Source of the DNA: Magnetococcales bacterium
GTDB taxonomy: Bacteria; Pseudomonadota; Magnetococcia; Magnetococcales; JADFXB01
DNA: 64,000 nt
NCBI GenBank assembly: GCA_015233935.1
Contig: JADFXB010000007.1
Span: 1-64,000, forward strand
Direction of reading: 5' to 3'
The translations under genes were made by a program, and so were the position numbers. Position 1 is the first letter of the stretch, and each line of letters starts with the position of its first letter. Shown piece after piece: positions 1-9,294 of this stretch. The notes under the pieces are model-generated. The model had not been told where the DNA came from and did not search any database. It worked only from the letters and a program-made list of their open reading frames with translations.

Positions 1-576
1 TAAATCTTCAATGGATTCCCGTTGCAAAATTTGATCAAACTGGGAACGATAGTTGGCCACCAGACCGATACCCTCAATGATCACGTCATAAACCAACCAT
101 TGGCCATTTTCCAACACCATGCGATAGGAAACCCCAAAACTCTGCCCCTTGAACACCACCACCGAATCCACCTGGGCAAACCGATCCTGGGTCAAGGTTT
201 CCTTGGTAAAGCTGAAGGGTTCACCCTGGTAACCTTCAATCTTGTCGGCATAGGCATCCTCCAAAATTTTGCGAAACAGGGTGACAAAACGACGGCGTTG
301 ATCCGGGTTAAAGTTGAGCCATTTCCGCCCCAAAGCCGACTGGGACATTTTTTCAAAATCAAAACGTTGCATCAAAACAGTGCGCAACTTTTCCCGCCGG
401 GCATTGTGCTTTTCCGGTCCCCCCATCTGGGGATCTTCCAAAATGGCAATCGCCTGCTTCACCGTCTCTTCCACCTGACGGGTGGCCTCACCACTCCAAG
501 CCTGCACCGGAATCCAGATACAAGCCGCCACCAACAGAGAAAAGAGGGTTTTAAAGGTAAAAGATGGAAACTTCAT
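1..576 (-). CDS. mlaC: MlaC-like phospholipid-binding periplasmic protein (Ttg2D family), 3' end outside window
   Basis: Reverse-strand reading gives MKFPSFTFKTLFSLLVAACIWIPVQAWS... (signal peptide), then LGRKWLNFNPDQRRRFVTLFRKILEDAYADKIEGYQGE, typical of MlaC/Ttg2; adjacent to mlaD/F/E. Confidence 0.85.
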   Translation of the reverse strand, partial: MKFPSFTFKTLFSLLVAACIWIPVQAWSGEATRQVEETVKQAIAILEDPQMGGPEKHNARREKLRTVLMQRFDFEKMSQSALGRKWLNFNPDQRRRFVTLFRKILEDAYADKIEGYQGEPFSFTKETLTQDRFAQVDSVVVFKGQSFGVSYRMVLENGQWLVYDVIIEGIGLVANYRSQFDQILQRESIEDL

Positions 577-603
577 GGGAAACCTCCAGGGCACTTGGCC
601 CGA

Positions 604-1053
604 TTATTTAACGCTGCCATGAATAAACTGGCTGATCAACTCTTCAATGTTTATCGCGGGTTCGGTCTGGATAATCCGTTCGCCTGCCTTCATCAATCGC
701 TCAGAGGCCCCCGGAGAAATTTTGATATAACGGTCGCCAATCAACCCCTTGGTGCGAATCGAAGCGATGGCATCCTCCTGAACCGGGATGGAACTGTTAA
801 TCTTCATGGTCACCTTGGCCTCAAAATCCTTGGTATCCAAGATGATATCATCCACCCGCCCCACCTCCACACCCGCAATCTCCACGTTGGCACCCTTCTT
901 CAACCCGGAGATGGAGGAAAAGTTGGCCACCAGGGGATAATAACCATCCCCCACCAGCTCCATCCGCGCCATGCGCACCGAAAGCCAGGCCAGGGAGAGG
1001 ACTCCCAATAAGACAAAGGTTCCCACCGCCAGTTCCAGTTTAAAGCTTCTCAT
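604..1053 (-). CDS. mlaD: MlaD, MCE-domain lipid transport protein
   Basis: N-terminal TM helix then MCE domain VANFSSISGLKKGANVEIAGVEVGRVDDIIL...IRTKGLIGDRYIKISPG. Confidence 0.93.
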   Translation of the reverse strand: MRSFKLELAVGTFVLLGVLSLAWLSVRMARMELVGDGYYPLVANFSSISGLKKGANVEIAGVEVGRVDDIILDTKDFEAKVTMKINSSIPVQEDAIASIRTKGLIGDRYIKISPGASERLMKAGERIIQTEPAINIEELISQFIHGSVK

Positions 1054-1084
1054 GGAAAAACATCCCTCTTACGACCAACAGGTT

Positions 1085-2122
1085 TCAGATCACCTTGATG
1101 GGGCCGGTCAACTCGCCATTGATAAATTGTTTCAAAACCGGATCGTTGGAACGGCGAATTTCCAACGCAGGTCCCGAAGCCAACACCTTGCCCTGGTGCA
1201 ACGCCACCACATGATGACACCAGTTGAATATTTCCGGTACCGCATGGCTGATAAAGACCATGGTATAGCGGGTGCGCATATAGGTGTCACAAATTAAATG
1301 GTGAATGGCATTTTCAATAATCGGGTCCAAACCGGCGGTGGGTTCATCCAACAGGATAAATTCAGGCCGCACCACCAAGGCACGGGCCAACGCCGCCCGC
1401 TTCAACATGCCACCGCTCAACTCATCGGGAAATTTATGTCCCATGGTGGCCAGATTGACCTCCCGCAAGCTGGTATGCACCCTCCGTGCCACCTCATCCT
1501 CCGGCAGCCGGGCATTCTCCCGCAAGGGAAAGGCCACATTGTCAAACACATTCATGGAATCAAAAAGGGCACCCCCCTGAAAAAGCATGCCAAAACGACG
1601 GCGAATCAGGTTAAGACGCTTGGCATCCATTCCGGTGATATTCTGGTCACCAATGAGAATATCCCCCTTATCCGGGGCCATCAGTCCAATAATATGTTTC
1701 AAGGTAACGCTTTTTCCCCCACCACTGACACCAATAATGGCGGTAATGCGTTTGGCAGGAATCGCCAAATCCACCCCATCCAACACCTTGCGCCCATCCA
1801 AATGTTTTTCCACCCCACGAAACTGGATGGCCGGGGCTGGCGGGGGGTTGTCCCGATAAGCCTGCTGCTCTTCCAATAATTTTTGATGGAGAAAGGTGAG
1901 CAGTTCACCCGCGCCAATGACTCCCTGTTCAATCAGGAGAGTGCCCGTTAAATCTTCTGGATCCTCCGGATTTTGTCCCTCCAGGACCGTTTGCAACTGG
2001 CTTGGGCTGATCAGGTTGGCCTGCAACAGCATGGTTCCGATGCGGGGAAAACCGTCGGGGCGAGGGGCAAGCCAGCGGGGATCCAGTTGTGAGGACACCG
2101 TCTTCTCCAAAAAAACCTGCAT
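1085..2122 (-). CDS. mlaF: MlaF ABC transporter ATPase with an extra N-terminal MshEN-like domain
   Basis: Walker A GVSGGGKS, signature LSGGMLKRAALARAL, Walker B FILLDEPTAGLDP; ~110 aa N-terminal extension with RIGTMLLQANLISPSQLQTVLEGQ. Start set at MQVFLEKTV (2122) because the longer ORF overlaps mlaE. Confidence 0.9.
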   Translation of the reverse strand: MQVFLEKTVSSQLDPRWLAPRPDGFPRIGTMLLQANLISPSQLQTVLEGQNPEDPEDLTGTLLIEQGVIGAGELLTFLHQKLLEEQQAYRDNPPPAPAIQFRGVEKHLDGRKVLDGVDLAIPAKRITAIIGVSGGGKSVTLKHIIGLMAPDKGDILIGDQNITGMDAKRLNLIRRRFGMLFQGGALFDSMNVFDNVAFPLRENARLPEDEVARRVHTSLREVNLATMGHKFPDELSGGMLKRAALARALVVRPEFILLDEPTAGLDPIIENAIHHLICDTYMRTRYTMVFISHAVPEIFNWCHHVVALHQGKVLASGPALEIRRSNDPVLKQFINGELTGPIKVI

Positions 2123-2127
2123 CACGC

Positions 2128-2991
2128 TTACAGCATGACCGAGGTGACAAAATAGTCCCAAACCAAAATCAGCACCGACGAAAGGACCACCGCACTGGTG
2201 GTGGAACGGGAAACCCCTTCCGCACCCCGTGAGGTGGTATAACCCTTGTAAGTGCAAACCCAGGTGATGATCAGCCCAAAGCTGAACGCTTTTAACAGAC
2301 CCACCCATAAATCTTTGGGCAGCAGCGCGGTTTCAATGCCGCCAAAATAGGTTCCACTGCTCATGCCCAACAGTTGCACCGCCACCAGATAGCCCCCATA
2401 AATACCCACCAAGTCAAAAATGGCGGTCAACAAGGGCAAAACCAACAAACCGGCCTCCATGCGGGGTGCCACCAAATATTTAATCGGGTTGATCCCCATG
2501 GCATGCAAGGCATCCACCTGCTCACGAATGCGCATGATACCCAATTCCGCCGTCAAGGCACTACCCGCCCGCCCGGTCACCATCAAGCCGGTCAACACCG
2601 GTCCCAACTCCCGAATGATGGAGAGTGCCACCGCTGGCCCTAAAAGTGCTTCTGAACCAAAGCGGGATAGAGTATAATAGCCCTGCAAGCCCAAAACCAT
2701 GCCCGTAAACACGGCGGTCAGGACAATCACAAACAGAGAATGGATGCCAATAAAGCTGATTTGCTTCAACAAAAGCTGGAAACGAAACGGTGGCGTCACC
2801 ATGGCCAACGCGCCCTGGAATAGGAACAAGGCCATGCGTCCCATCTCTTGAACCAAGTCGAGGGTGGTCTGTCCAATAGATGCAACAGCGTTCAAGTGGG
2901 AGGAACTTTTGACCGATACGTCCATAGTGTAGGCTGACGGTTGCATGGTTGATGAATAAATGGTCGGCTGGGTTGCAAACCTGAACATCAT
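2128..2991 (-). CDS. mlaE: MlaE permease (start uncertain; internal ATGs at 2946 and 2925)
   Basis: GMVLGLQGYYTLSRFGSEALLGPAVALSIIRELGPVLTGLMVTGRAGSALTAELGIMRIREQVDALHAMGINPIKYLVAPR, classic MlaE/YrbE. Confidence 0.93.
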   Translation of the reverse strand: MMFRFATQPTIYSSTMQPSAYTMDVSVKSSSHLNAVASIGQTTLDLVQEMGRMALFLFQGALAMVTPPFRFQLLLKQISFIGIHSLFVIVLTAVFTGMVLGLQGYYTLSRFGSEALLGPAVALSIIRELGPVLTGLMVTGRAGSALTAELGIMRIREQVDALHAMGINPIKYLVAPRMEAGLLVLPLLTAIFDLVGIYGGYLVAVQLLGMSSGTYFGGIETALLPKDLWVGLLKAFSFGLIITWVCTYKGYTTSRGAEGVSRSTTSAVVLSSVLILVWDYFVTSVML

Positions 2992-3154
2992 CGCCCATTA
3001 TGACAGGAATTGGCAAGGTTCCCCCATTGATTAGGAAGACATTCCTGATACTTTTTTGCATAATGGGCAACCAGTAGTAAAATCAAGGACACCAGACAGG
3101 TGGGGCATCTGCAAAAACTGGTGCGATTTTCTTGTTTTTCCAAGGAATTATACC

Positions 3155-3901
3155 ATGAAAAAGTCGGGCAAGACCAAGTTAAGTCTCTTCGCATCCTTGT
3201 TGTGTGTTGGCATGTGGTTATCCAATGCCCAAGCCGCTACCAAACAGGAGGATGGGGGTTTCTTTCCCCCAGATATGGATGATCGTCTGGAAGTAAACAT
3301 CAGCGACCCCCTGGAACCCTGGAACCGCTTCTGGTTCCAAGTCAACGATACCGTCTATGAATATATCCTGCGCCCGGTGGCACGGGGCTATGCCGAAGTC
3401 GTTCCCACCGGTGGTCGGGTGGCGGTGGCCGACTTTTTCCACAATCTGCTGATGCCCGTCCGCTTTACCAACTCCCTCTTGCAGGGCAAAGCTGAACAGG
3501 CGGTGGTGGAAGTGGAACGCTTTGGCATCAATACCGTCATGGGCGGTCTGGGTTTCATCGACGTGGCAGAAATCCACTTTCAATTACACCGCAACGATGA
3601 AGACCTTGGCCAAACCCTGGGCGTCTACGGGGTGGGGGATCAAGTCTATCTGGTCTGGCCCATCCTTGGCCCCTCTAACCTGCGGGACAGCGTTGGCAAA
3701 ATTGGAGATTCCTTCCTCTCACCCTTAACCTACGTACCCGAGGATGATTGGGCACGGGTGGGCATCGAAGCCTTCAGTCGCGTTAATAAAACCTCCCTGA
3801 TGATGGGGGATTACGACAATATGAGAACCAGCTCACTGGATCCCTATGTGGCCGTTCGTCATGCCTATACGGCCAACCGTGCAGAAAAAATTTCCAAGTA
3901 A
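3155..3901 (+). CDS. mlaA: MlaA/VacJ family lipoprotein
   Basis: DPLEPWNRFWFQVNDTVYEYILRPVARGY...RFGINTVMGGLGFIDVA...DLGQTLGVYGVG.YLVWPILGPSNLRDSVG; divergent from mlaE-D-C. Confidence 0.9.
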   Translation: MKKSGKTKLSLFASLLCVGMWLSNAQAATKQEDGGFFPPDMDDRLEVNISDPLEPWNRFWFQVNDTVYEYILRPVARGYAEVVPTGGRVAVADFFHNLLMPVRFTNSLLQGKAEQAVVEVERFGINTVMGGLGFIDVAEIHFQLHRNDEDLGQTLGVYGVGDQVYLVWPILGPSNLRDSVGKIGDSFLSPLTYVPEDDWARVGIEAFSRVNKTSLMMGDYDNMRTSSLDPYVAVRHAYTANRAEKISK

Positions 3902-3970
3902 GATGCATCCTGGCTGTGGGGGCCGTCGGTGGAAAATTTAATATTTCCCCGACGGATAGGGAGAATCTGA

Positions 3971-5311
3971 GTGGAATTGGCCAATGGATCGCGGGTCGCC
4001 ATTCTGGGGGGAGGACCGGCAGGCTCTTTTACAGCCTGTTTTATGCTGGACCTGGCACGGCGTCTTTCCCTGCAACTGGAAGTGGACATCTACGAACCAC
4101 GGGGCTTCTATCAATGCGGCCCGGTGGGCTGTAACATGTGCGGCGGTATCATCTCCGAATCCCTGGTGCAAAATCTGGCCACCGAAGGGTTGCACCTCTC
4201 CCCCAATATGGTGTTGGAAACCATCAACACCTATACCCTGCACACCGATTACGGCAGCGTGGATATCGGCACCCCCCTGGAGGAAATGCGCATTGCCGCC
4301 ATCTTCCGTGGTGGCGGTCCCCGTGGCGCGGAAAACCAAAAACCCCTGCCATGGGACGGCTTCGACTGGTTCATGCTGCAAAAGGCGGTGCAACAAGGCG
4401 CGCGCCATCTGCCCCACCGGGTGGCGGAAATCCACCGGGATGGGGATGGCAAACCCCGCCTGCTGATGAAAAATGAAGGGGTGCGGGTTTATGATCTCCT
4501 GGTGGGGGCACCCGGTATCAACAATCCCGCCAGCCTGCGCCTGTTTGAAAATATGGATTTCGGCTACCAGCCCCCCAAAATGATGAAAGCCTTTATCGCC
4601 GAATGGTACATGGGGGCAGAAGATGTGCAGGAGCGACTGGGCCATGTGATGCATATTTTTTTGCTGCATCTGCCCGGCCTCATGTTTGCCGCCCTCACCC
4701 CCAAAGGACCCTATGCCACCCTGGTCATTCTGGGGGAAGGAGCAGACGAAGAGTTGGCCAACCGCCTGTGCCGCACCCCACAAATGCAGGCGTTGCTGCC
4801 ACCCAACTGGCAAATTCCCGTGCAACCCTGCCAGTGCCAACCCCATATCTATATCGGTGCGGCCAAAAATCCCTTCGGCGACCGGGTGGTGATGGTGGGA
4901 GATGCGGGGGTCTCCCGCTTGTACAAGGATGGTATCGGAGCCGCCTTTCGCACCGCCAAAGCCTGCGCCAATACCGCCTTGACTAGAGGGGTCGCCAAAG
5001 AGCACTTTCAACGCCACTACTGGCCTGCCTGCCAGGAGATGGAGCGGGATAACCTGCTGGGACACGGCCTCTTCAAGGTGGATGGCCTGTTGGGATGGTG
5101 GCCCCTCTTTCGCCATGCCCTGCTGGGGGTGGTCCGCTGGGAACAAAATCATCCTTTTTCCCAACGTCATCTCAGCCGCGCCTTATGGAATACCTTTACC
5201 GGCAGTGCCGCTTATACGGATATTCTGCTGGATCTGCTTCACCCCACCACCATGGGGCGTTTTTGTTGGGAGGTGGTCAAACAGGCCATTCCCGGCAGTC
5301 GGTCTTCTTAA
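3971..5311 (+). CDS. FAD-dependent oxidoreductase (geranylgeranyl reductase-like fold)
   Basis: Dinucleotide motif VAILGGGPAGSFTA; VVMVGDAGVSRLYKDGIGAAFRTAKACA FAD motif; Cys-rich QCGPVGCNMCGGI. Confidence 0.75.
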   Translation: MELANGSRVAILGGGPAGSFTACFMLDLARRLSLQLEVDIYEPRGFYQCGPVGCNMCGGIISESLVQNLATEGLHLSPNMVLETINTYTLHTDYGSVDIGTPLEEMRIAAIFRGGGPRGAENQKPLPWDGFDWFMLQKAVQQGARHLPHRVAEIHRDGDGKPRLLMKNEGVRVYDLLVGAPGINNPASLRLFENMDFGYQPPKMMKAFIAEWYMGAEDVQERLGHVMHIFLLHLPGLMFAALTPKGPYATLVILGEGADEELANRLCRTPQMQALLPPNWQIPVQPCQCQPHIYIGAAKNPFGDRVVMVGDAGVSRLYKDGIGAAFRTAKACANTALTRGVAKEHFQRHYWPACQEMERDNLLGHGLFKVDGLLGWWPLFRHALLGVVRWEQNHPFSQRHLSRALWNTFTGSAAYTDILLDLLHPTTMGRFCWEVVKQAIPGSRSS

Positions 5312-5327
5312 CCTGGAATGATTTGGG

Positions 5328-5807
5328 ATGCTGTTTAAACGACGTGATAATGAGCTGGGCAAAGGCTATCAGGATGGGGAGTTCATCTTCCGACAAGGAG
5401 AGATGGCCACCTGCCTTTACATTATTCTGGAAGGACAGGTGGAGTTGATCACTGGCGGTGACGCGCCACTGCTTCTGGATGTCTTGGGGAAAGATGACAT
5501 GTTTGGAGCCATCTCCCTGTTCGACGGCCTGCCCCGCCCCGTCAGTGCCCGCGCCCGTGGTTCCGCCAGGGTGTTGACCATGGATAAAAAAATTTTCATG
5601 CAACGCCTGGATGACGATCCCAGCCTCACCTATCGAATTCTGGAAAACATGGCCCTGCGCACCCGTCGCTACATAGACGAACTGGTCAGCTTAAAACGAT
5701 CCCTGGCCTGCGATGCCCTGGCTGAACAAATGGTGGGGCGTCCCGCCGACAATGGGGAAACCCCGTGCGACCAGCATATTCCTTTTTTATCAAATGAAAT
5801 TCCTTAA
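5328..5807 (+). CDS. Cyclic nucleotide-binding domain protein without an obvious DNA-binding domain
   Basis: GEFIFRQGEMATCLYIILEGQVELI...LGKDDMFGAISLFDGLPRPVSARARGSARVLTMDK. Confidence 0.8.
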   Translation: MLFKRRDNELGKGYQDGEFIFRQGEMATCLYIILEGQVELITGGDAPLLLDVLGKDDMFGAISLFDGLPRPVSARARGSARVLTMDKKIFMQRLDDDPSLTYRILENMALRTRRYIDELVSLKRSLACDALAEQMVGRPADNGETPCDQHIPFLSNEIP

Positions 5808-6224
5808 TTGTTCTCTTTTAACCCTTTCTCATGGAATTTAGTGCGCATAGGGAAAAATAGCTTGTTGTAAGGATAAAAAATTAATAAAATTTACCAGCCT
5901 AAGTTAAATATGTATGATTTCAGATAGTTCTTGATTCAGAGAGGCTTTATCCAAACTGACCTTTTATTTGGAACTCATATCTGCTATTGCGTCAGCGTGT
6001 CATACACTACACAATAGGATCCTGATGGGAAAATGGATTTCAACCTGTCGCAAAGTAAGCTAACTATACTGAATTAGTCATATCTATATTTTTGAAAATG
6101 CAAGAATGTCCACTATGATTAATCTGGGTAAGTTTATATTTTCAGTACTCATTATATTGATATCACGAGTTACATGCTAGTCTCTTAATGGTGGATTTTT
6201 GACTTTTTGCAGGGGACTTAAAGA

Positions 6225-7127
6225 ATGACCAATATCGGTGCAATCCCACCCGGCCAACCGCTTGCAGAGGTTTTTGGATTCCCAGTAAATAATCACTCAT
6301 CAGAGGCAGCCAGACACCGCTATGCCCGGCTTTGTCCGTTCAACAATAAGGTTCCTAATTGTACTAAAGACAAAGCTATTGACCCTTTGGGCGTTTGTTC
6401 CATTTTTGATTCTCCAGGGGAGGCCACAATCATATGTCCGGTGCGATTTCGTGAAAAATGGATTATTGCCGAGGATGCTGCAGCATTCTTTTTTCCAAAC
6501 AACACTTCGTGGACGTCATTAACAGAGATTCGACTTAAAGATGGTAATGGCTTATCAGCGGGCAATATCGATTTAGTTCTTGTTTCTTATGATGATCGCG
6601 GAAGGCTTATTGATTTTGGCTCTTTGGAAGTGCAGGCTGTGTACATTTCCGGCAATGTTCGCAATCCATTTAATCATTATATGAGCAATGTTAAAGTAAA
6701 CGCTTTACAGCCTTGGAAAGGTATTAATTACCCAAGATCTGATTATCTTTCCTCATCTAGAAAAAGACTTGCACCACAACTCCTTTACAAAGGGGGTATT
6801 TTTCATAACTGGAGGAAGAAGCAAGCGGTAGCATTACACAAGTCTTTCTATGCTACCTTGCCTACACTGCCCGAAGTAAGCCCTTCCGAAGCTGATATAG
6901 CGTGGTTCCTCTATAGTTTGGAACATGATACGACTACTAATCATATCAATTTAAAACGGTATAAGACTATTTACACAGCATTTGAACCTGCCTTACTCAA
7001 AATCACCACAGCCCCTGCCGGACCTATTGAGGAATTTATCACCCATCTTCAAGACCGACTGAATGATCGTCTCACGCCGCCTGATGCTCCGACTTTGCAA
7101 GATATTCTTGGCGGGAAAAATCTCTAA
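6225..7127 (+). CDS. NotI-like type II restriction endonuclease
   Basis: AEVFGFPVNNHSSEAARHRYARLCPFNNKVPNCTKDKAIDPLGVCSIFD...ICPVRF resembles, from memory, the N-terminal Cys4 metal-site region of NotI; later IDFGSLEVQAVYISG resembles the PD-(D/E)XK catalytic strand (E-X-Q); next to a DNA methylase. Confidence 0.78.
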   Translation: MTNIGAIPPGQPLAEVFGFPVNNHSSEAARHRYARLCPFNNKVPNCTKDKAIDPLGVCSIFDSPGEATIICPVRFREKWIIAEDAAAFFFPNNTSWTSLTEIRLKDGNGLSAGNIDLVLVSYDDRGRLIDFGSLEVQAVYISGNVRNPFNHYMSNVKVNALQPWKGINYPRSDYLSSSRKRLAPQLLYKGGIFHNWRKKQAVALHKSFYATLPTLPEVSPSEADIAWFLYSLEHDTTTNHINLKRYKTIYTAFEPALLKITTAPAGPIEEFITHLQDRLNDRLTPPDAPTLQDILGGKNL

Positions 7128-7995
7128 AGATCAGTAACTCTAACATTTCCTTGTGATGAGTGTTTTTCATGGGAACGCTATCAACAAGGAATCCGTGCTG
7201 CGTTGCCATGTGGCGTACAGATTCAGAGTCATCATAAGTCATCATAAAATCGCCTGTCGCCCTCCGACATAATGAAAACAGATTATCATGATCAATTTCT
7301 GAATACCGGTACAATCTCCTTCCAGCGCGTTTCCCAGGTGCTGTATACGGGGGATCAATAAAGTATGCAACGTCCCTACAGCAAAGTGTTTTTTCCAAAT
7401 ATATAACCCCATCTCCTTCAATGAAGGTGATACGGTCCCGCAATGAAAACAATTCACGAATACGCTTTGCTAAAGTATTGGGATACCATCTAGAGGAAAT
7501 ACCTTTGCCGTTTTCACCATGCTTTAAGACACCACTGCCAGGAGCGAGTATACCCCCGTGATTTGTCCGATTCCTCAAAATGGTTTGGAAAGCATGCTCC
7601 TGAACAGATTTCGTTTTAAGTGCCAGCGTGGCTTGCACGTTTTCAACTGTCAATTTAAAGCCTAATATCGTTTCAGCCAACCACTCGGAATTATCGCTAA
7701 AAATTGTGTGCCATACGGCGGCAACGTCTGGATCAAGCTCTATCATGGTGACATGATCGGCCAACCGTTCATTTGCAACAGTTAGGCTAATTATCCCTCC
7801 CCCTGCAAAAGGCTCAATAAGTTCGGATGGCCTAGTTTTTTTGCCGGAAAGCCATTTACGGATTTCTGGAACAAGCCATGTTTTTCCCCCTGGATAACGG
7901 AAAGGGCTTAATTGCGGTATCGAGGCAACATTGACTATGCACCTGTTATGATGTAGTTGTGTGGCTTCAAATTTTGATATTTGTTTCCTATTCAT
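7072..7995 (-). CDS. D12-class (Dam-like) N6-adenine DNA methyltransferase
   Basis: FRYPGGKTWLVPEIRKWL, EPFAGGGIISL, DPPYTAPGKRAGRRLYRY (DPPY motif). Confidence 0.9.
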   Translation of the reverse strand: MNRKQISKFEATQLHHNRCIVNVASIPQLSPFRYPGGKTWLVPEIRKWLSGKKTRPSELIEPFAGGGIISLTVANERLADHVTMIELDPDVAAVWHTIFSDNSEWLAETILGFKLTVENVQATLALKTKSVQEHAFQTILRNRTNHGGILAPGSGVLKHGENGKGISSRWYPNTLAKRIRELFSLRDRITFIEGDGVIYLEKTLCCRDVAYFIDPPYTAPGKRAGRRLYRYSEIDHDNLFSLCRRATGDFMMTYDDSESVRHMATQHGFLVDSVPMKNTHHKEMLELLIFRDFSRQEYLAKSEHQAA

Positions 7996-8287
7996 GGGAA
8001 AATGTCCCCTTTATTATGACAACTTTTTGATAGTAAAAAGCTTTAAAAATGATGATTACCGGACGTTAGCAATGCCCCCTCCCATCAACTAGAATAAAAA
8101 CTTAGTACAATCTGCCCCCCCTATTGCTTTTAGTTTTCAGCTACCAGGAAATGGAACAATGGATGACTAGCTTCAACCATGTTAACAGTCGGACAGTGCG
8201 CGATGGGGCGTTGTTTTATGAAGGATCTTGAAAATATATTGGTTAGCCTATTACCTCGCTTGTTTGATTCCCTATTTCTCCCTGCCT

Positions 8288-8752
8288 TCACAACTGCACA
8301 TCATTCAACTCTTGCTGAATACGCTCACTCATGGTGAGCTGCGGATTGGGTTGGGCTGGGGCTTGTACCACCGGCGGATTGCGCCAACGTTGCAGGGCAC
8401 GCCACAAGGCATACCCACCAATCAACAACCCTACAAAAGGTGCCAGCCATAACAGCCAGTTGCCCCCATGGCGGGTAGGTTCCAGATAGATATAATCCCC
8501 ATAACGCTGATGAAAATATTGGCGAATGGCCGCCTCCTCCTCACCCGCGTTTACCTTCTCCCGAATAATGTTCAGCATATCCTTGGCCAGGTCTGAATTG
8601 GAATCATAAATGCTCTGATTCTGACAGACGGCACAACGCAAATCTTTGGCAATCTTGCGGGTGAGAGATTCAGACGGATCCTCCTTCAACTCACCAGCCC
8701 AGGATACCGTCAACATGCATGCCAACAACAGGGGAAGAAGGCGCGCAATCAT
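8288..8752 (-). CDS. ccmH: Cytochrome c maturation protein CcmH
   Basis: Signal peptide plus LRCAVCQNQSIYDSNSDLAKDMLNIIREKV; ATGA overlap with upstream ccmG. Confidence 0.93.
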   Translation of the reverse strand: MIARLLPLLLACMLTVSWAGELKEDPSESLTRKIAKDLRCAVCQNQSIYDSNSDLAKDMLNIIREKVNAGEEEAAIRQYFHQRYGDYIYLEPTRHGGNWLLWLAPFVGLLIGGYALWRALQRWRNPPVVQAPAQPNPQLTMSERIQQELNDVQL

Positions 8753-9294
8753 TGTTTCACCTGCCATTGATTCATGAGGGGAACCACCACCTTTTCAAAC
8801 CAACCTTCATAAATCGGCCCCGTCTGCTTGTACCGGACTATTCCCTGTGGATCCACCAGGAACGATTCCGGCGCACCATACACACCCCAGTCGATGGCCA
8901 CCTTCTGACCAGGATCAAAGGCCTGCGGATAACCCGGATCCCCATGCCGCGCCAAAAAGGCCCGTGCTCCCGCCACCGTATCCTTGAAGTCCACCCCAAT
9001 GATGGCAAAATCCTTGCGATTGCGTACCTTGGCATAAAGCTGGATCAAATGGGGGTGCTCGGAAATGCAGGAAACACACCAGGAACCCCAAAAATTCACC
9101 ATCACCCACCGTCCCCGATAGGAGGACAACACCACCGGGTCCCCACCGCCCAAATTATCACCACGAATTTCCGGTGCCGGTTGTCCCACCAACGGGGAAG
9201 GAATGTGGCGGGGATCGTTGCCCAATCCCAGTCCAAACAACACCAGGATACCCACCACCGCCACCAATAAAATCAGTTTCCAGGTTTGACTCAT
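8749..9294 (-). CDS. ccmG: CcmG/DsbE thiol:disulfide interchange protein
   Basis: MSQTWKLILLVAVVG... TM; VMVNFWGSWCVSCISEHPHL; ATGA overlap with ccmF. Confidence 0.9.
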   Translation of the reverse strand: MSQTWKLILLVAVVGILVLFGLGLGNDPRHIPSPLVGQPAPEIRGDNLGGGDPVVLSSYRGRWVMVNFWGSWCVSCISEHPHLIQLYAKVRNRKDFAIIGVDFKDTVAGARAFLARHGDPGYPQAFDPGQKVAIDWGVYGAPESFLVDPQGIVRYKQTGPIYEGWFEKVVVPLMNQWQVKQ

